From UBA4427 sp046351135 (GTDB taxonomy: Bacteria; Myxococcota_A; UBA9160; UBA4427): DNA of 64,000 nt. A model generated the notes under the pieces. The model was not told the DNA's origin. It ran no database searches and saw only the letters and a program-made list of their open reading frames with translations. The translations under genes were made by a program, and so were the position numbers. Numbering within the stretch: the stretch's first letter is position 1; the number at the start of each line of letters is the position of its first letter. Where the stretch lies: NCBI GenBank assembly GCA_046351135.1, contig JAXLZA010000008.1, positions 209,324 through 273,323 of the forward strand. The letters run 5' to 3'. This document shows, one piece after another, positions 7,678 to 17,952 of the stretch.

Positions 7678-9030
7678 TCAGAGCCACGCCGGCCGGGTCC
7701 CGATGACCTTCTTCTCCGCGAGCTTCGCGATCTCGGACGCGTCGAGGCCGAGGACGTCGGAGAGGACCTCGTGGTTGTGCTGGCCGAGGGTCGGCGCCGG
7801 GCGCCGGAACGGCAGGAACTGCCCGTCCCAGGTGAAGGGGAAGCTCAGATAGGGGACCCAGCCCGCCACCGGATGGCGCATCCACTGGTGGAACGGGCGG
7901 ACCTGGTGGTGGGGCGTGAGGTGGACCTGCGATGCATTGCGCACCGCGGCCGCCGGCACGCCCGCCGCGATCAGGGTCTCGGCGGCGAGGTCGCGCGGCT
8001 GGTCGGCGAACCAGGCGCGCAGCCCCGCGTCGATCGCGTCGTGCTGTGCCTGACGACCGGCGGCCGTCGCCAGGCGCGGATCGCGCGCCCACTCGGGATC
8101 CCCGAGCGCGACGCGGAGATTCGACCACTCGGCGTCGGTCTCGACGGAGAGCGCGACCCACTGATCGTCTCCCCGCGTGCGATAGAGCCCCTGCGGCGCG
8201 GCGTGGGGCGAGCGATTGCCCTGCCGCTCGAGCAGCACGCCGTTCGCCGACCACTCGAGCGCCTGCTCCGCCGCCGCGTTGAGCGCGGGCTCGATCAGCG
8301 GGACCTCGACGAGCTGCCCCTCCCCCGTCCGCTTCGCGTGCTCGAGGGCGAGCATCATCGCGAAGGCGGCGTGCATGCCCCCGAGCGGATCGCAGATGCC
8401 GCGGGGCACCATCGGCGGCCCCCCCGGATGGCCCGTGATCCAGGCCATGCCCGAGGCCTGCTCGATCGTCATCGCGAAGCCCGTGCGATCGCGCCACGGG
8501 CCCGAGAGGCCGAAGGCCGGCATGCGACACAGGACGGCGCGGGGGTTCATCCGGTGGATCGCGTCCCAGCCGAGCCCGAAGTTCTCCATCACGCGCGGGG
8601 CGAAGTTCTCGACCACGAGATCGGCCCACTCGATCATCCGCTTCGCGAGGGCGAGCCCCTCCGGCTGGTTGATGTCGAGGGTCACGTCGCGCTTCCCGAC
8701 GATGACCGCGTGGGTCACCGGCGAGAACTCCCAGACCTCCGCCCGCCGCACGCCGCCGGCGAAGCGCATGCCGTCGGGGCGCTGGATCGACTCGATCTTG
8801 ACGACGTCGGCCCCGAGCGCGCCGAGCACGCTCGTCGCGACCGGCCCCGCCCAGAAGGCGGAGAAGTCGGCGACCTTGACCCCTTCGAGGGGCAGCTTCC
8901 GCTTGTCCCGCTTCCCCTTCGGCATCGCGTGGCGCTTCGCGCGCAGGCGCTCGCCGTGCTCGTCGAGGCGCGGTGCGCGCTCGAAGGGCCGGGCCGGGAT
9001 CGCCGAGAGCAGATACGGCACCCGCGGCAC
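7678..9030 (-). CDS. CaiB/BaiF (class III) CoA transferase, C-terminal domain half
   Basis: This is the second of two CaiB/BaiF domains. After a linker (VPYLLSAIPARPFERAPRLD, then a basic MPKGKRDKRK), the domain begins LPLEGVKVADFSAFWAGPVA. It runs through the typical ADLVVENFAPRVMENFGLGW, MPAFGLSGPW and QASGMAWITGHPGGPP motifs to a normal end, EKKVIGTRPAWL. In homologues I know, both domains are one polypeptide of about 800 residues. Here the linker is in the -1 frame relative to the first domain. If expressed alone it could start at GTG 9030 or at ATG 8925 (MPKGK). It transfers CoA between carboxylates. Confidence 0.8.
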   Translation of the reverse strand: MPRVPYLLSAIPARPFERAPRLDEHGERLRAKRHAMPKGKRDKRKLPLEGVKVADFSAFWAGPVATSVLGALGADVVKIESIQRPDGMRFAGGVRRAEVWEFSPVTHAVIVGKRDVTLDINQPEGLALAKRMIEWADLVVENFAPRVMENFGLGWDAIHRMNPRAVLCRMPAFGLSGPWRDRTGFAMTIEQASGMAWITGHPGGPPMVPRGICDPLGGMHAAFAMMLALEHAKRTGEGQLVEVPLIEPALNAAAEQALEWSANGVLLERQGNRSPHAAPQGLYRTRGDDQWVALSVETDAEWSNLRVALGDPEWARDPRLATAAGRQAQHDAIDAGLRAWFADQPRDLAAETLIAAGVPAAAVRNASQVHLTPHHQVRPFHQWMRHPVAGWVPYLSFPFTWDGQFLPFRRPAPTLGQHNHEVLSDVLGLDASEIAKLAEKKVIGTRPAWL

Positions 9031-10058
9031 CCCTTCCCGCCGTGGGGCCCGTCGACGTAGACGCCCCGCTCCTGCAGGTGGTCCGTCTCGAGCACCGTCG
9101 CCCCGTTGCCCACCGGCGAGACCGGGATCCGCATCGCGCTCGCGAGCTCGAGGACGTCGGCGACGGTGTTGTTCGTCGTGTACTCGCGGATCTTCGCCCA
9201 GATCGCCTCGCGCGCCGCCATGCGCGCCTCGGAGAACATGAACTCGGGCGCCGCGAACTCGGGGGCACCGATCAGGCTGCAGAAGTCCTTGTACTGCTGG
9301 CTCGTGATGGTGCAGAAGCCGATCCAGCCGTCCTTCGCCGGCTCGATCGACGGGATCTCGAAGCTGCGGCCGAGCTCGCGCCCCGGATCGAAGCTGGCGT
9401 AGATCTGCCGGAAGGTCTGGAACGACTGGATCATCGCCTCGTGCTGGGCGGCGTCGACGTGGACGCCGCGACCGGAGGCACGCGCCTGCAGGATCGCGCC
9501 GAGCCCGCCGACCGCGGCGAACGCAGCGACGACGTACTCTCCGAAGCGCCCGCCCGCCGTCACCGGCTCCTCGCCCGGAATGCCGCGGGCGTCGGTCGAG
9601 CCGACCTGGGCCTGGAGCGTGAACTCGTTGGCGACGCGCCGGCTCCACGGTCCACCGCGACCGAAGCGCGAGAGGGAGAGCAGCGAGAGGCGCGGATGGA
9701 TCGCGCGCAGGTCGGCCGGACCGAAGCCCATCGCCTCGATCGTCTCGGGCTCGAAGTCCTCGACGAGGAGCTCCGCGCCGACGAGCAGCTCGCGGAGGCA
9801 CGCGCGACCGGCCTCGCTCTCGAGATCCGCGACGACGCTGCGCTTGCCTGCGTTGAGGAACGCGAAGTGGAGGCCGCAGCCGTCCTCGGGCACCGGCCGG
9901 CCCGTCGCCGACCAGCGGCGATACGGATCGCCCGCCGGCGGCTCGACCTTGACGACCTCGGCGCCCGCGTCGACGAAGAGCTTCGTGCAGTAGGGCCCGG
10001 CAATCCCGCGCGTCAGGTCGACGACCCGCAACCCCTCGAGCACCCGTCGTGTCGCCAC
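8715..10058 (-). CDS. CaiB/BaiF (class III) CoA transferase, N-terminal domain half, frameshifted
   Basis: I chose GTG 10058 because GGGGAGG lies 6 bases upstream; an ATG at 10097 has no such site. The first CaiB/BaiF domain runs VLEGLRVVDLTRGIAGPYCT, ELLVEDFEPETIEAMGFG and SLSRFGRGGPW to LQERGVYVDGPHGG near 9035. From there the frame reads a Cys/Arg/Ser-rich tail without homology until 8715, while the natural continuation is in the -1 frame. The break coincides with a run of four C (9030-9033; GGGG on the coding strand). It could be an assembly indel, a real lesion or a programmed frameshift. Confidence 0.78.
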   Translation of the reverse strand: MATRRVLEGLRVVDLTRGIAGPYCTKLFVDAGAEVVKVEPPAGDPYRRWSATGRPVPEDGCGLHFAFLNAGKRSVVADLESEAGRACLRELLVGAELLVEDFEPETIEAMGFGPADLRAIHPRLSLLSLSRFGRGGPWSRRVANEFTLQAQVGSTDARGIPGEEPVTAGGRFGEYVVAAFAAVGGLGAILQARASGRGVHVDAAQHEAMIQSFQTFRQIYASFDPGRELGRSFEIPSIEPAKDGWIGFCTITSQQYKDFCSLIGAPEFAAPEFMFSEARMAAREAIWAKIREYTTNNTVADVLELASAMRIPVSPVGNGATVLETDHLQERGVYVDGPHGGKGCRGCRICSRRSRPGPSSAHRASTSTASACARSATRCRRGSGTSGSCPSKGSRSPTSPPSGRGRSRRACSARSGPTSSRSSRSSAPTACASPAACGGRRSGSSRR

Positions 10059-10143
10059 TGCGCCCTCCCCGACCGTCCCCCGCCGAGCCCGGGACATGCG
10101 AGGTCAGCATATCCCGGGGCGAGGCGGAACGGCACGGGGAAGT

Positions 10144-11382
10144 TCAGCTGCGGGCGGGGGCCAGGCGGTAGCGGATCGGGAGGTGCTTGATCCCCGGGAC
10201 CAGGTTGGAGGCGGTCCGCTCCGACTTCCCGGCCCGCTCGATCCGCTCGATGCGGCCGCACAGCTCCCGGAAGAGCGTCCCGCTCGTCATGCGCGCGAGG
10301 TTGGCCCCCAGGCAGTAGTGCTCGCCGATCCCGAAGCCGAGGTGGCGGTTCGGATGGCGATCGAGATGCAGCTCGTCCGGTCGATCGAAGACCTCCTCGT
10401 CGCGATTGGCGGAGGCGTAGAAGAGCACCAGGTGATCGCCCTTGCGGATCTTCCGTCCGCGCAGGACGTAGTCCTCCGCCGCCGTCCGCATCATGTGGTT
10501 GACGGGGGTCACGAAGCGGACGATCTCGTCGATCGCCTTCGGCGTGAGGCCGGGCTCGCGGCCCCAGCGCGCGAGCTCGCCGGGGTTGTCCATCAGGACG
10601 TCGAGCCCCCCGCCGATCGAGCCGCGCGTCGTCTCGTGGCCGGCGGTGAAGGTGATCAGGCAGTAGCCCATGGTCTCGAGATCGCCCATCGGCTTGCCGT
10701 CGATCTTCGCGTTCGCGATCACCGTCGCGAGGTCCTCGCGCGGCTGCTTGCGCCGTTCGGCGATGACGCTCGAGAAGTAGGCCCAGAAGTCCATGAAGAG
10801 CGACTTCGTGTGCTCGAAATGATCGGCGGTGCGCTGGAACTCGGGATCCTCGCTGCCGAAGAGCTCGTTCGTCAGCTTGAGGATGAAGGGCTCGTCGGAC
10901 TCGGGAACACCGAGAATGCGCGCGATCACCTTGAGCGGATGGATCGACGCGATGCGCGCGATGAAGTCGCATTCGCCCTCGCGCCCGAGATCGTCGACGA
11001 GCTGCCGCGCCGTCTTCTCGACGAGAGGCTGCAGGCTCTGGATCGCGCGCGGCGTGAAGTAGGCGCTCGCGATCTGGCGGAACTTGCGGTGCTCGGGCGG
11101 ATCCATGTTGATGATGGTGCGGATCGGCGGCGCGGCCTGGGCCTCCGTCGCTTCGCGCCGGGCGATCGTCATGCCCGGCGCGTTCAGGAAGACGTCGGGG
11201 AGCTTCGAGACCTCGACGATGTCGGCGTGCTTCGTGATCGCCCAGAACGGCGGAAAGCCGGGGGCCTCGAAGAACTCGACGGGCGCCTCGCGGCGCAGAC
11301 GCGCCCACTCCGCATGGGGAAGACCGGACTGGCCATAGCAACGGGGGTCGACGAGCTTGCTGGGATCGACGATGGCGGACAC
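10144..11382 (-). CDS. Cytochrome P450
   Basis: The protein has 412 residues, normal length for a soluble bacterial P450. I see the I-helix oxygen-activation motif A247-G-H-E-T-T252, an ExxR motif (DEIVRF), and the haem loop FGIGEHYCLGANLAR with ligand C357. The substrate-side text NMDPPEHRKFRQIASAYFTP is typical of actinobacterial/deltaproteobacterial CYP families acting on lipids or steroids. It lies upstream of the CoA transferase on the same strand (85-base gap) and may hydroxylate the pathway substrate. Redox partners could be the ferredoxin at 40179 or others outside the window. Confidence 0.93.
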   Translation of the reverse strand: MSAIVDPSKLVDPRCYGQSGLPHAEWARLRREAPVEFFEAPGFPPFWAITKHADIVEVSKLPDVFLNAPGMTIARREATEAQAAPPIRTIINMDPPEHRKFRQIASAYFTPRAIQSLQPLVEKTARQLVDDLGREGECDFIARIASIHPLKVIARILGVPESDEPFILKLTNELFGSEDPEFQRTADHFEHTKSLFMDFWAYFSSVIAERRKQPREDLATVIANAKIDGKPMGDLETMGYCLITFTAGHETTRGSIGGGLDVLMDNPGELARWGREPGLTPKAIDEIVRFVTPVNHMMRTAAEDYVLRGRKIRKGDHLVLFYASANRDEEVFDRPDELHLDRHPNRHLGFGIGEHYCLGANLARMTSGTLFRELCGRIERIERAGKSERTASNLVPGIKHLPIRYRLAPARS

Positions 11383-11640
11383 GAGAGCTCCTTTCGCAAT
11401 GGGCCGCAGTGGGCACGGCGAGCGCCGTGGGCGGGAAGCCCGGGCTCTCCGCTTCTCGAAAGCAGCTTTCGTGCCGATTCCGAACGATCGTTCACCGGCA
11501 TTTCACGCCGCCGGCACGAGGCCCTGTGCCTCGATCGGGCTCGACACCGGGGCGGCTCGCCACGCCCCGCCCCCGGCCCCGAGCCCGCGCTTGCCGCGGG
11601 AGCGGACCCGGCTAACGTCCGCCCGCGCCAGGGAGGTCTC

Positions 11641-12048
11641 ATGAGCGATACGTGGGTGGTGGTAGCGGATGGCAGCGGTTGTCGGATCTTCAGCAGCGAC
11701 GCGTCGCTGGCTGCGCTGACGGCGGTGAAGTCGCTGAAGAACAAGCACCACGGCAGCGAGCACCGCGGCCACTCCGCGAAGGGTCACGACTCGGAGCACC
11801 ACGCGATCGAGGCGAAGTTCGCGGCCGAGCTCGGCGACGAGATCACGCGCGCCGTCCAGGCCCACACGATCCGCGACGTGCTGCTGGTCGCCCCCAAGCG
11901 CTTCCTCGGCGACCTGCTCGCCGCGCTGCCCAAGGCGACGGCCGACCACGTGACCGGCAAGGTCGCGAAGGACCTGACCTCGATCGAGCCCCACGAGCTC
12001 GCCACGCGCCTGCGCGCCGCCCTCGCCGAGAACCACGACCTGCACTGA
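11641..12048 (+). CDS. Host attachment protein family (PF10116-like)
   Basis: The protein has 135 residues. ATG 11641 follows GGGAGG by 4 bases. It starts TWVVVADGSGCRIF, has a His-rich loop (NKHHGSEHRGHSAKGHDSEH, residues about 34-53), then HTIRDVLLVAPKRFLGDLLAAL and ends EPHELATRLRAAL. This layout matches the protein family named for plant host attachment, though members are widespread in non-pathogens and their biochemical role is unknown. It is cytoplasmic, with no signal. It is divergent from the P450 gene and monocistronic as far as can be seen. Confidence 0.8.
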   Translation: MSDTWVVVADGSGCRIFSSDASLAALTAVKSLKNKHHGSEHRGHSAKGHDSEHHAIEAKFAAELGDEITRAVQAHTIRDVLLVAPKRFLGDLLAALPKATADHVTGKVAKDLTSIEPHELATRLRAALAENHDLH

Positions 12049-12362
12049 GCCCCGGGGCCCGGACGCCTCTCGCCTCCGGCCCCGCCTCGCCGCTCTCGCT
12101 TGGCCTCGGCTGCCCTGGCTCGGCATTGCCTGTCCTCGCCCGGTCTCGCCCGCCCGATCCCGGATCGCCTGCAGCGGCGTGCCCCTGGCACGCCGCTTGC
12201 TCTCCCTCGTCCGCAAGCGATCCGACGCCCCCTCGATCGCCCTCCGAGCCCGCTTCGGCGTGGCGCGGGGCCACTGGATTCGACGCGATGCCCCAAGGCC
12301 GGGTGGCCTCCTCGCGTCGAATCCCTTGGCGGGGCCCAGACCCCCGCCCGAGGAGTCGCCGT
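12049..12362. other. Intergenic spacer
   Basis: This is 314 bases of low-complexity C/G-rich sequence with scattered Leu/Ser/Arg-coding noise. No convincing gene, promoter or repeat was seen. It ends in GAGGAG, the ribosome binding site of the next gene. Confidence 0.4.
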
Positions 12363-13343
12363 ATGTCCGACCTTCGAGTCGAGTCCGTGATCCAGGAACG
12401 TCCGAGCCGCACGAAGCCCTGCGTCTTCATCCACACGAACCACAAGCAGATCCTCGGCGCCCTCGTCGGCGCCCACTCGATCCGCCGCCAGAGCCGGCAC
12501 AACGAGAAGTTCGACGTCTGCCTGATCCGCCACGCCGACCATCCGTTCCTGGCCGCGAAGGAAGGTCAGCTCTTCCTGCGCGACGGGGTCCTGCGCCCGT
12601 GGCGCAACGAGGATCTCCAGTCGTTCACACCGCTGCGCTTCATGCCCCCCGAGCTGATGGGGTACCAGGGCCGCGCCGTCGTGACGGATCCCGACGTCTT
12701 CGCCGTCGGCGACGTCTGGGATCTCCTCTCCCGCGACATGCAGGGCAAGGCGATCTTCTGCCGCCCGCGCGATCGCCGCAGCCACAGCGTCGAGGGGCGG
12801 ATGGCGACGAGCGTGATGCTGCTCGACTGCGCGAAGCTGCCCCACTGGCGCGTCCAGGCGCAGTTCGAGTCGATGTTCCGCAAGGAGCTCGACTACAAGG
12901 ACTGGATCACCCTGCGCAACGAGCCCCGTGACTCGATCGGCCTCTTCGAGAACGGCTGGAACGACCTCGATCGCTTCAGCCGCACGACCCGCATGCTCCA
13001 CACCACGAAGCGCTGGACGCAACCCTGGAAGGCCGGCCTGCCCGTCGACTTCACCCCGGCGGACAAGTTCCGGCAGTTCCCGCCGGTCGGCTGGCTGCTC
13101 CACGCCCGCCGCCAGCTCTTCGGGGACCACGCCCTGCTCGGCCGCTACCGCAATCATCCGGACAAGAACCAGGAGGGCTACTTCTTCGGATTGCTGCGCG
13201 AGTGCGTCGAGACGGGTCTCGTCGCGCGCGACTTCATCGCGGAGCAGATCGCGCGCCAGCACGTGCGCCCGGATGCGGTGGCGGTGATGGAGCGATCGCC
13301 GGCGCCGGATGCGATCCTCGCGGGCCTGCCGGCGACCTGTTAG
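12363..13343 (+). CDS. Glycosyltransferase-like protein (GT-A fold, GT8-like), tentative
   Basis: The protein has 326 residues. ATG 12363 follows GAGGAG by 9 bases; the frame is open upstream but without sense. It begins like a GT8-type transferase: CVFIHTNHKQILGALVGAHS, then FDVCLIRHADH, and a DPDVFAVGDVWDLL segment that could be the metal-binding DxD region. ATSVMLLDCAKLPHW fits the strand after the donor site. No signal peptide or membrane segment is seen. If correct, it transfers a sugar from a nucleotide donor in the cytoplasm; acceptor unknown. The next gene is convergent, with a strong hairpin between. Confidence 0.55.
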   Translation: MSDLRVESVIQERPSRTKPCVFIHTNHKQILGALVGAHSIRRQSRHNEKFDVCLIRHADHPFLAAKEGQLFLRDGVLRPWRNEDLQSFTPLRFMPPELMGYQGRAVVTDPDVFAVGDVWDLLSRDMQGKAIFCRPRDRRSHSVEGRMATSVMLLDCAKLPHWRVQAQFESMFRKELDYKDWITLRNEPRDSIGLFENGWNDLDRFSRTTRMLHTTKRWTQPWKAGLPVDFTPADKFRQFPPVGWLLHARRQLFGDHALLGRYRNHPDKNQEGYFFGLLRECVETGLVARDFIAEQIARQHVRPDAVAVMERSPAPDAILAGLPATC

Positions 13344-13355
13344 GTCTGCGCCGCT

Positions 13356-13387
13356 CCGGGCGGGCCGGCGCATCCCGGCCCGCCCGG
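13356..13387. terminator. 13-bp perfect hairpin between convergent genes
   Basis: The stem CCGGGCGGGCCGG pairs perfectly with CCGGCCCGCCCGG around a 6-base loop. It lies 12 bases past the stop of the plus-strand gene and 12 bases before the stop of the minus-strand gene, so it can serve both. There is no T tract, so it may be a Rho-independent-like pause or a bidirectional mRNA end protector. Confidence 0.55.
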
Positions 13388-13399
13388 CGGCATCCCTCG

Positions 13400-14824
13400 C
13401 TAGACGGTCTGGCTGAACGTCCCGGCCATCGTGTTCGGCTTGCCGTCCGCCGCACCGTCGCCGAAGTCGTCGAGATACGCATCGAAGACCATCGCGATGT
13501 TGCGCAGGAAGAGACGGCCGAGGGGGGTCACGTCGAGATCCCCGCCCTGCCCGATCCGGACGAGCCCGTCGTCCTCGAAGCGGAGAAGCCGCTCGAACGC
13601 GGGCTGGAAATCCCGGGCGAAGTCGCCACCGAAGCGGGCGTCGATCGCCGCCGCGCGCAGCGCGCCCTGGCACATCACGTCGCGGATGATCGCCCGGCGC
13701 TTCTCGTCCTCGCGCGTCAGGCGGTGGCCCCGGGCGGTCGCGAGGCGGCCGGCGAGGACGGCGTCCTGCCAGGTCGCGAGATCCTTCTCCGCCTGGACGT
13801 AGGTCCCCGAGAGCTCGGAGATCGCGGTCGGCCCGAAGGCGACCACGTCGATGCCGTCCTGGGTCGTGTAGCCCATGAAGTTGCGGCGGAGCGTGCCGTC
13901 GTCGAGGGCGCGGCAGAGCTCGTCGTCGGGCCGGGCGAAGTGGTCCATGCCGACGGCGCGGTAGCCGGCGGCGGTGAGGCGCTCGATCGCCGTCGAGAGG
14001 ATCGCCATGCGCAGCTCGGGGCTCGGCAGGTCGCCGCGCTCGAAGCCGCGCTGCTGCTTCGCAACCCAGGTCACGTGGGCGTAGGCGTAGAGCGCGATCC
14101 GATCGGGGGCGAGGGAGAGGACGGCGTCGAGGGTGCGCCCCATCGTGACGTCGGTCTGATGCGGGAGCCCGTAGACGAGATCGAAGCTGACGCGCTCGAT
14201 GCCCCGGTCGCGCACGAGCTCGGTCAGCGCCCGCGTCTGCTCGAAGGGCTGGATCCGGTGGATCGCGGCCTGGGTCGCGGGCTCGGTGTCCTGGACGCCC
14301 ATCGAGATCCGATCGAAGCCGCAGTCGACGAGGGCGGCGACGTGGTCCGGCCGCGTGACGCGCGGGTCGACCTCGATCGAGACCTCCGCGCCGTCGGCGA
14401 GCGGGAAGCGGTCGATCGTCGCGCGGAAGAGCCGCTCGATCTGATGCGGCTCGAGGTGGGTCGGCGTCCCGCCGCCCCAATGGAGCTGGACGCAGCGCGG
14501 CGCCGTGCCCATCGCTTCGCGCGTCGTCGCGAGCTCGCGCTCGACGGCGTCGAGGTAGCGCGCGGGGAGCGCGGGATCGCGGGTGATGATGCGATTGCAG
14601 GCGCAGAAATGGCAGAGGCTGCGGCAGAACGGGACGTGGGTGTAGACGGAGATCTCGCGCTGCTGCCCGGTCCTGGACAGGGCGAGGCGGTGGTCCGCCT
14701 CCGAGAAGGCATCCTGCCAGACGGGCACCGTCGGATAGCTCGTGTAGCGCGGCCCGGCCCCGACGTACCGCGGCAGGATCCGCCTCGCCGTCTCGAGATC
14801 GCGTCCCGACAGCCCCGTGTGCAT
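13400..14824 (-). CDS. hemN: HemN-type oxygen-independent coproporphyrinogen III oxidase
   Basis: The protein has 474 residues, close to classical HemN (about 457). The radical-SAM cluster motif is C67-x3-C71-x2-C74-x-C76 (CRSLCHFCAC), the HemN-specific form with the extra Cys. GAGPRYTSYPTVPVW at the N-terminus, QLHWGGGTPTHLEP (SAM site) and FDLVYGLPHQT are diagnostic. The C-terminal HemN domain (ROMC-type) is complete. It decarboxylates two propionates of coproporphyrinogen III under low oxygen. ATG 14824 is preceded by a G-rich site; the frame extends further upstream without homology. FNR-type boxes were looked for and not seen. Confidence 0.92.
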   Translation of the reverse strand: MHTGLSGRDLETARRILPRYVGAGPRYTSYPTVPVWQDAFSEADHRLALSRTGQQREISVYTHVPFCRSLCHFCACNRIITRDPALPARYLDAVERELATTREAMGTAPRCVQLHWGGGTPTHLEPHQIERLFRATIDRFPLADGAEVSIEVDPRVTRPDHVAALVDCGFDRISMGVQDTEPATQAAIHRIQPFEQTRALTELVRDRGIERVSFDLVYGLPHQTDVTMGRTLDAVLSLAPDRIALYAYAHVTWVAKQQRGFERGDLPSPELRMAILSTAIERLTAAGYRAVGMDHFARPDDELCRALDDGTLRRNFMGYTTQDGIDVVAFGPTAISELSGTYVQAEKDLATWQDAVLAGRLATARGHRLTREDEKRRAIIRDVMCQGALRAAAIDARFGGDFARDFQPAFERLLRFEDDGLVRIGQGGDLDVTPLGRLFLRNIAMVFDAYLDDFGDGAADGKPNTMAGTFSQTV

Positions 14825-15176
14825 CGCTCGCCCCCTCGCTCGTGGTCGCCCCGCCGCCTTGCCGCCTCGTGCCGGCGCTCGCGCGCCGGATCCCTCGCTC
14901 GCTCGCGCCCTCCCTCCGTTGTGCAACCCGCATACCGATCCGCGCGCGCGCAGTGCCGTCCCGGCCTCAGCACTGAGGCGTGATGTCGCTCGCGACGCTT
15001 CGAGGTCGGACAAAACGTCCCAGGCGCGGGGTCCGCGGCGACGCACCCTTTCGCGGGTCGCCCCGGAAATGCACGCAATCCGCTCGAATCCGCCCCGTCG
15101 ACATCGGACCCGGCGGTTCTGTAGCGTCGCCCCAGCGCCGCCACGCGCCGTGGCCCGCTCCGCCGGGGAGATCCGC
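14825..15176. other. Divergent promoter region hemN / amidohydrolase
   Basis: This is a 352-base spacer between oppositely transcribed genes. It is less uniformly GC-rich than the coding flanks, for example around the GTGCAACCCGCATACCG stretch at about 14919. It should hold both promoters. I could not assign hexamers with confidence, and no FNR or Fur-like palindrome was found. Confidence 0.4.
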
Positions 15177-16925
<1,749 letters not shown>

Positions 16926-17022
16926 GCCCGAGCGACCATCCCGCCGCGCATCACGTGACCGGCCGACGAGCGGGGCCTCGCGGACGGCGAAACGAGCAAC
17001 GGGACATCGAGGAGATCGACGC

Positions 17023-17874
17023 ATGGGTGAGCTCGACGGACGTGTGGCGCTCGTAACTGGCGCGAGCCGCGGCATCGGTGCTGCGATCGCGAAGCGCTTC
17101 GCCATGGAAGGCGCGAAGGTCGCCGTCACTGCACGCACCCTCGACCAGCACGACCGCCTGCCGGGCAGCCTGCGCGAGACCGTCGCCTGGATCGAGCAGC
17201 ACGGCGGCCGCGCGATCCCCATCGTCGGCGACCTCGGCGACTCGAAGGACTACGACCGGATCGTCGCCGAGGCGCAGGCCGCCCTCGGCCCGATCGAGGT
17301 CCTCGTCAACAACGCGGCGGCTGCGTTCTACCTCCCCTTCGACAAGCTCTCGGAGAACCGCTTCCGGGTCGCCTACTCGATCAACGTCCACGCGCTCTGG
17401 CGCCTGGCCCAGCTCGTCGTCCCCGGCATGCGCGCCCGGGGCGAGGGCTGGATCCTCAACATCTCGTCGGCGACCTCGACGCTGCCGAAGCCGCCCTATC
17501 GCGACTTCGACGGCCTCTCCTTCCTCTACGGCTCGACCAAGGCCGCCCTCGAACGGATCACCGCCGGCCTCGCCGCCGCCGAGGCGCGCCACGGCCTCTG
17601 GGTCAACTCGATGGCGCCGGTGGGCGCCGTCCCGACCGAGGGCACGGAGGCCCTCGGCGTCGTGCCCGACGAGGCCCTCGCCGTGGCCGAGTCGCGCGAG
17701 GCGATGGCCGAAGCCGCGCTCGGCCTCTGCGTGACCCGCGACCGCGCGCTCACGGGCCGCATCACCTACTGCACGCCGATCCTCGAGGAGCTCGGGCGGC
17801 CGGTGCGCGCGCTCGACGGGAAGACGCGGCTCGAGGGGCCCTTCGAGCGGCAGGCGATCGCCTCGCGTCGCTAG
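17023..17874 (+). CDS. Short-chain dehydrogenase/reductase (SDR)
   Basis: The protein has 283 residues. Cofactor motif TGASRGIG, NNAA structural motif, and catalytic Ser (NISSATS) and Y-x3-K (YGSTK) are all present, so it should be an active NAD(P)-dependent oxidoreductase. The C-terminal 60 residues after WVNSMAPVGAVPTEG are longer than in simple SDRs. ATG follows a weak site (GAGGAGATCGACG). It lies downstream of the amidohydrolase and 78 bases upstream of a second SDR. Probable role: ketone/alcohol interconversion in the lipid pathway. Confidence 0.9.
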   Translation: MGELDGRVALVTGASRGIGAAIAKRFAMEGAKVAVTARTLDQHDRLPGSLRETVAWIEQHGGRAIPIVGDLGDSKDYDRIVAEAQAALGPIEVLVNNAAAAFYLPFDKLSENRFRVAYSINVHALWRLAQLVVPGMRARGEGWILNISSATSTLPKPPYRDFDGLSFLYGSTKAALERITAGLAAAEARHGLWVNSMAPVGAVPTEGTEALGVVPDEALAVAESREAMAEAALGLCVTRDRALTGRITYCTPILEELGRPVRALDGKTRLEGPFERQAIASRR

Positions 17875-17952
17875 GCATCGCATCGAGGCATTTAGACGAA
17901 CAGATCACAGAGCCGGCCGGACGACGGACCGCGCGGAGAGGGGAACGAAGAG

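Noticed and set aside
7678..10110. A single 810-codon minus-strand frame covering both CoA-transferase halves, suggesting no frameshift.
   Set aside because: In its first half this frame gives Arg-rich nonsense; the true domain 1 sequence is in another frame until about 9033.
14825..15176. FNR or Fur-type operator upstream of hemN.
   Set aside because: No TTGAT-N4-ATCAA-like or Fur-box palindrome found by eye on either strand.
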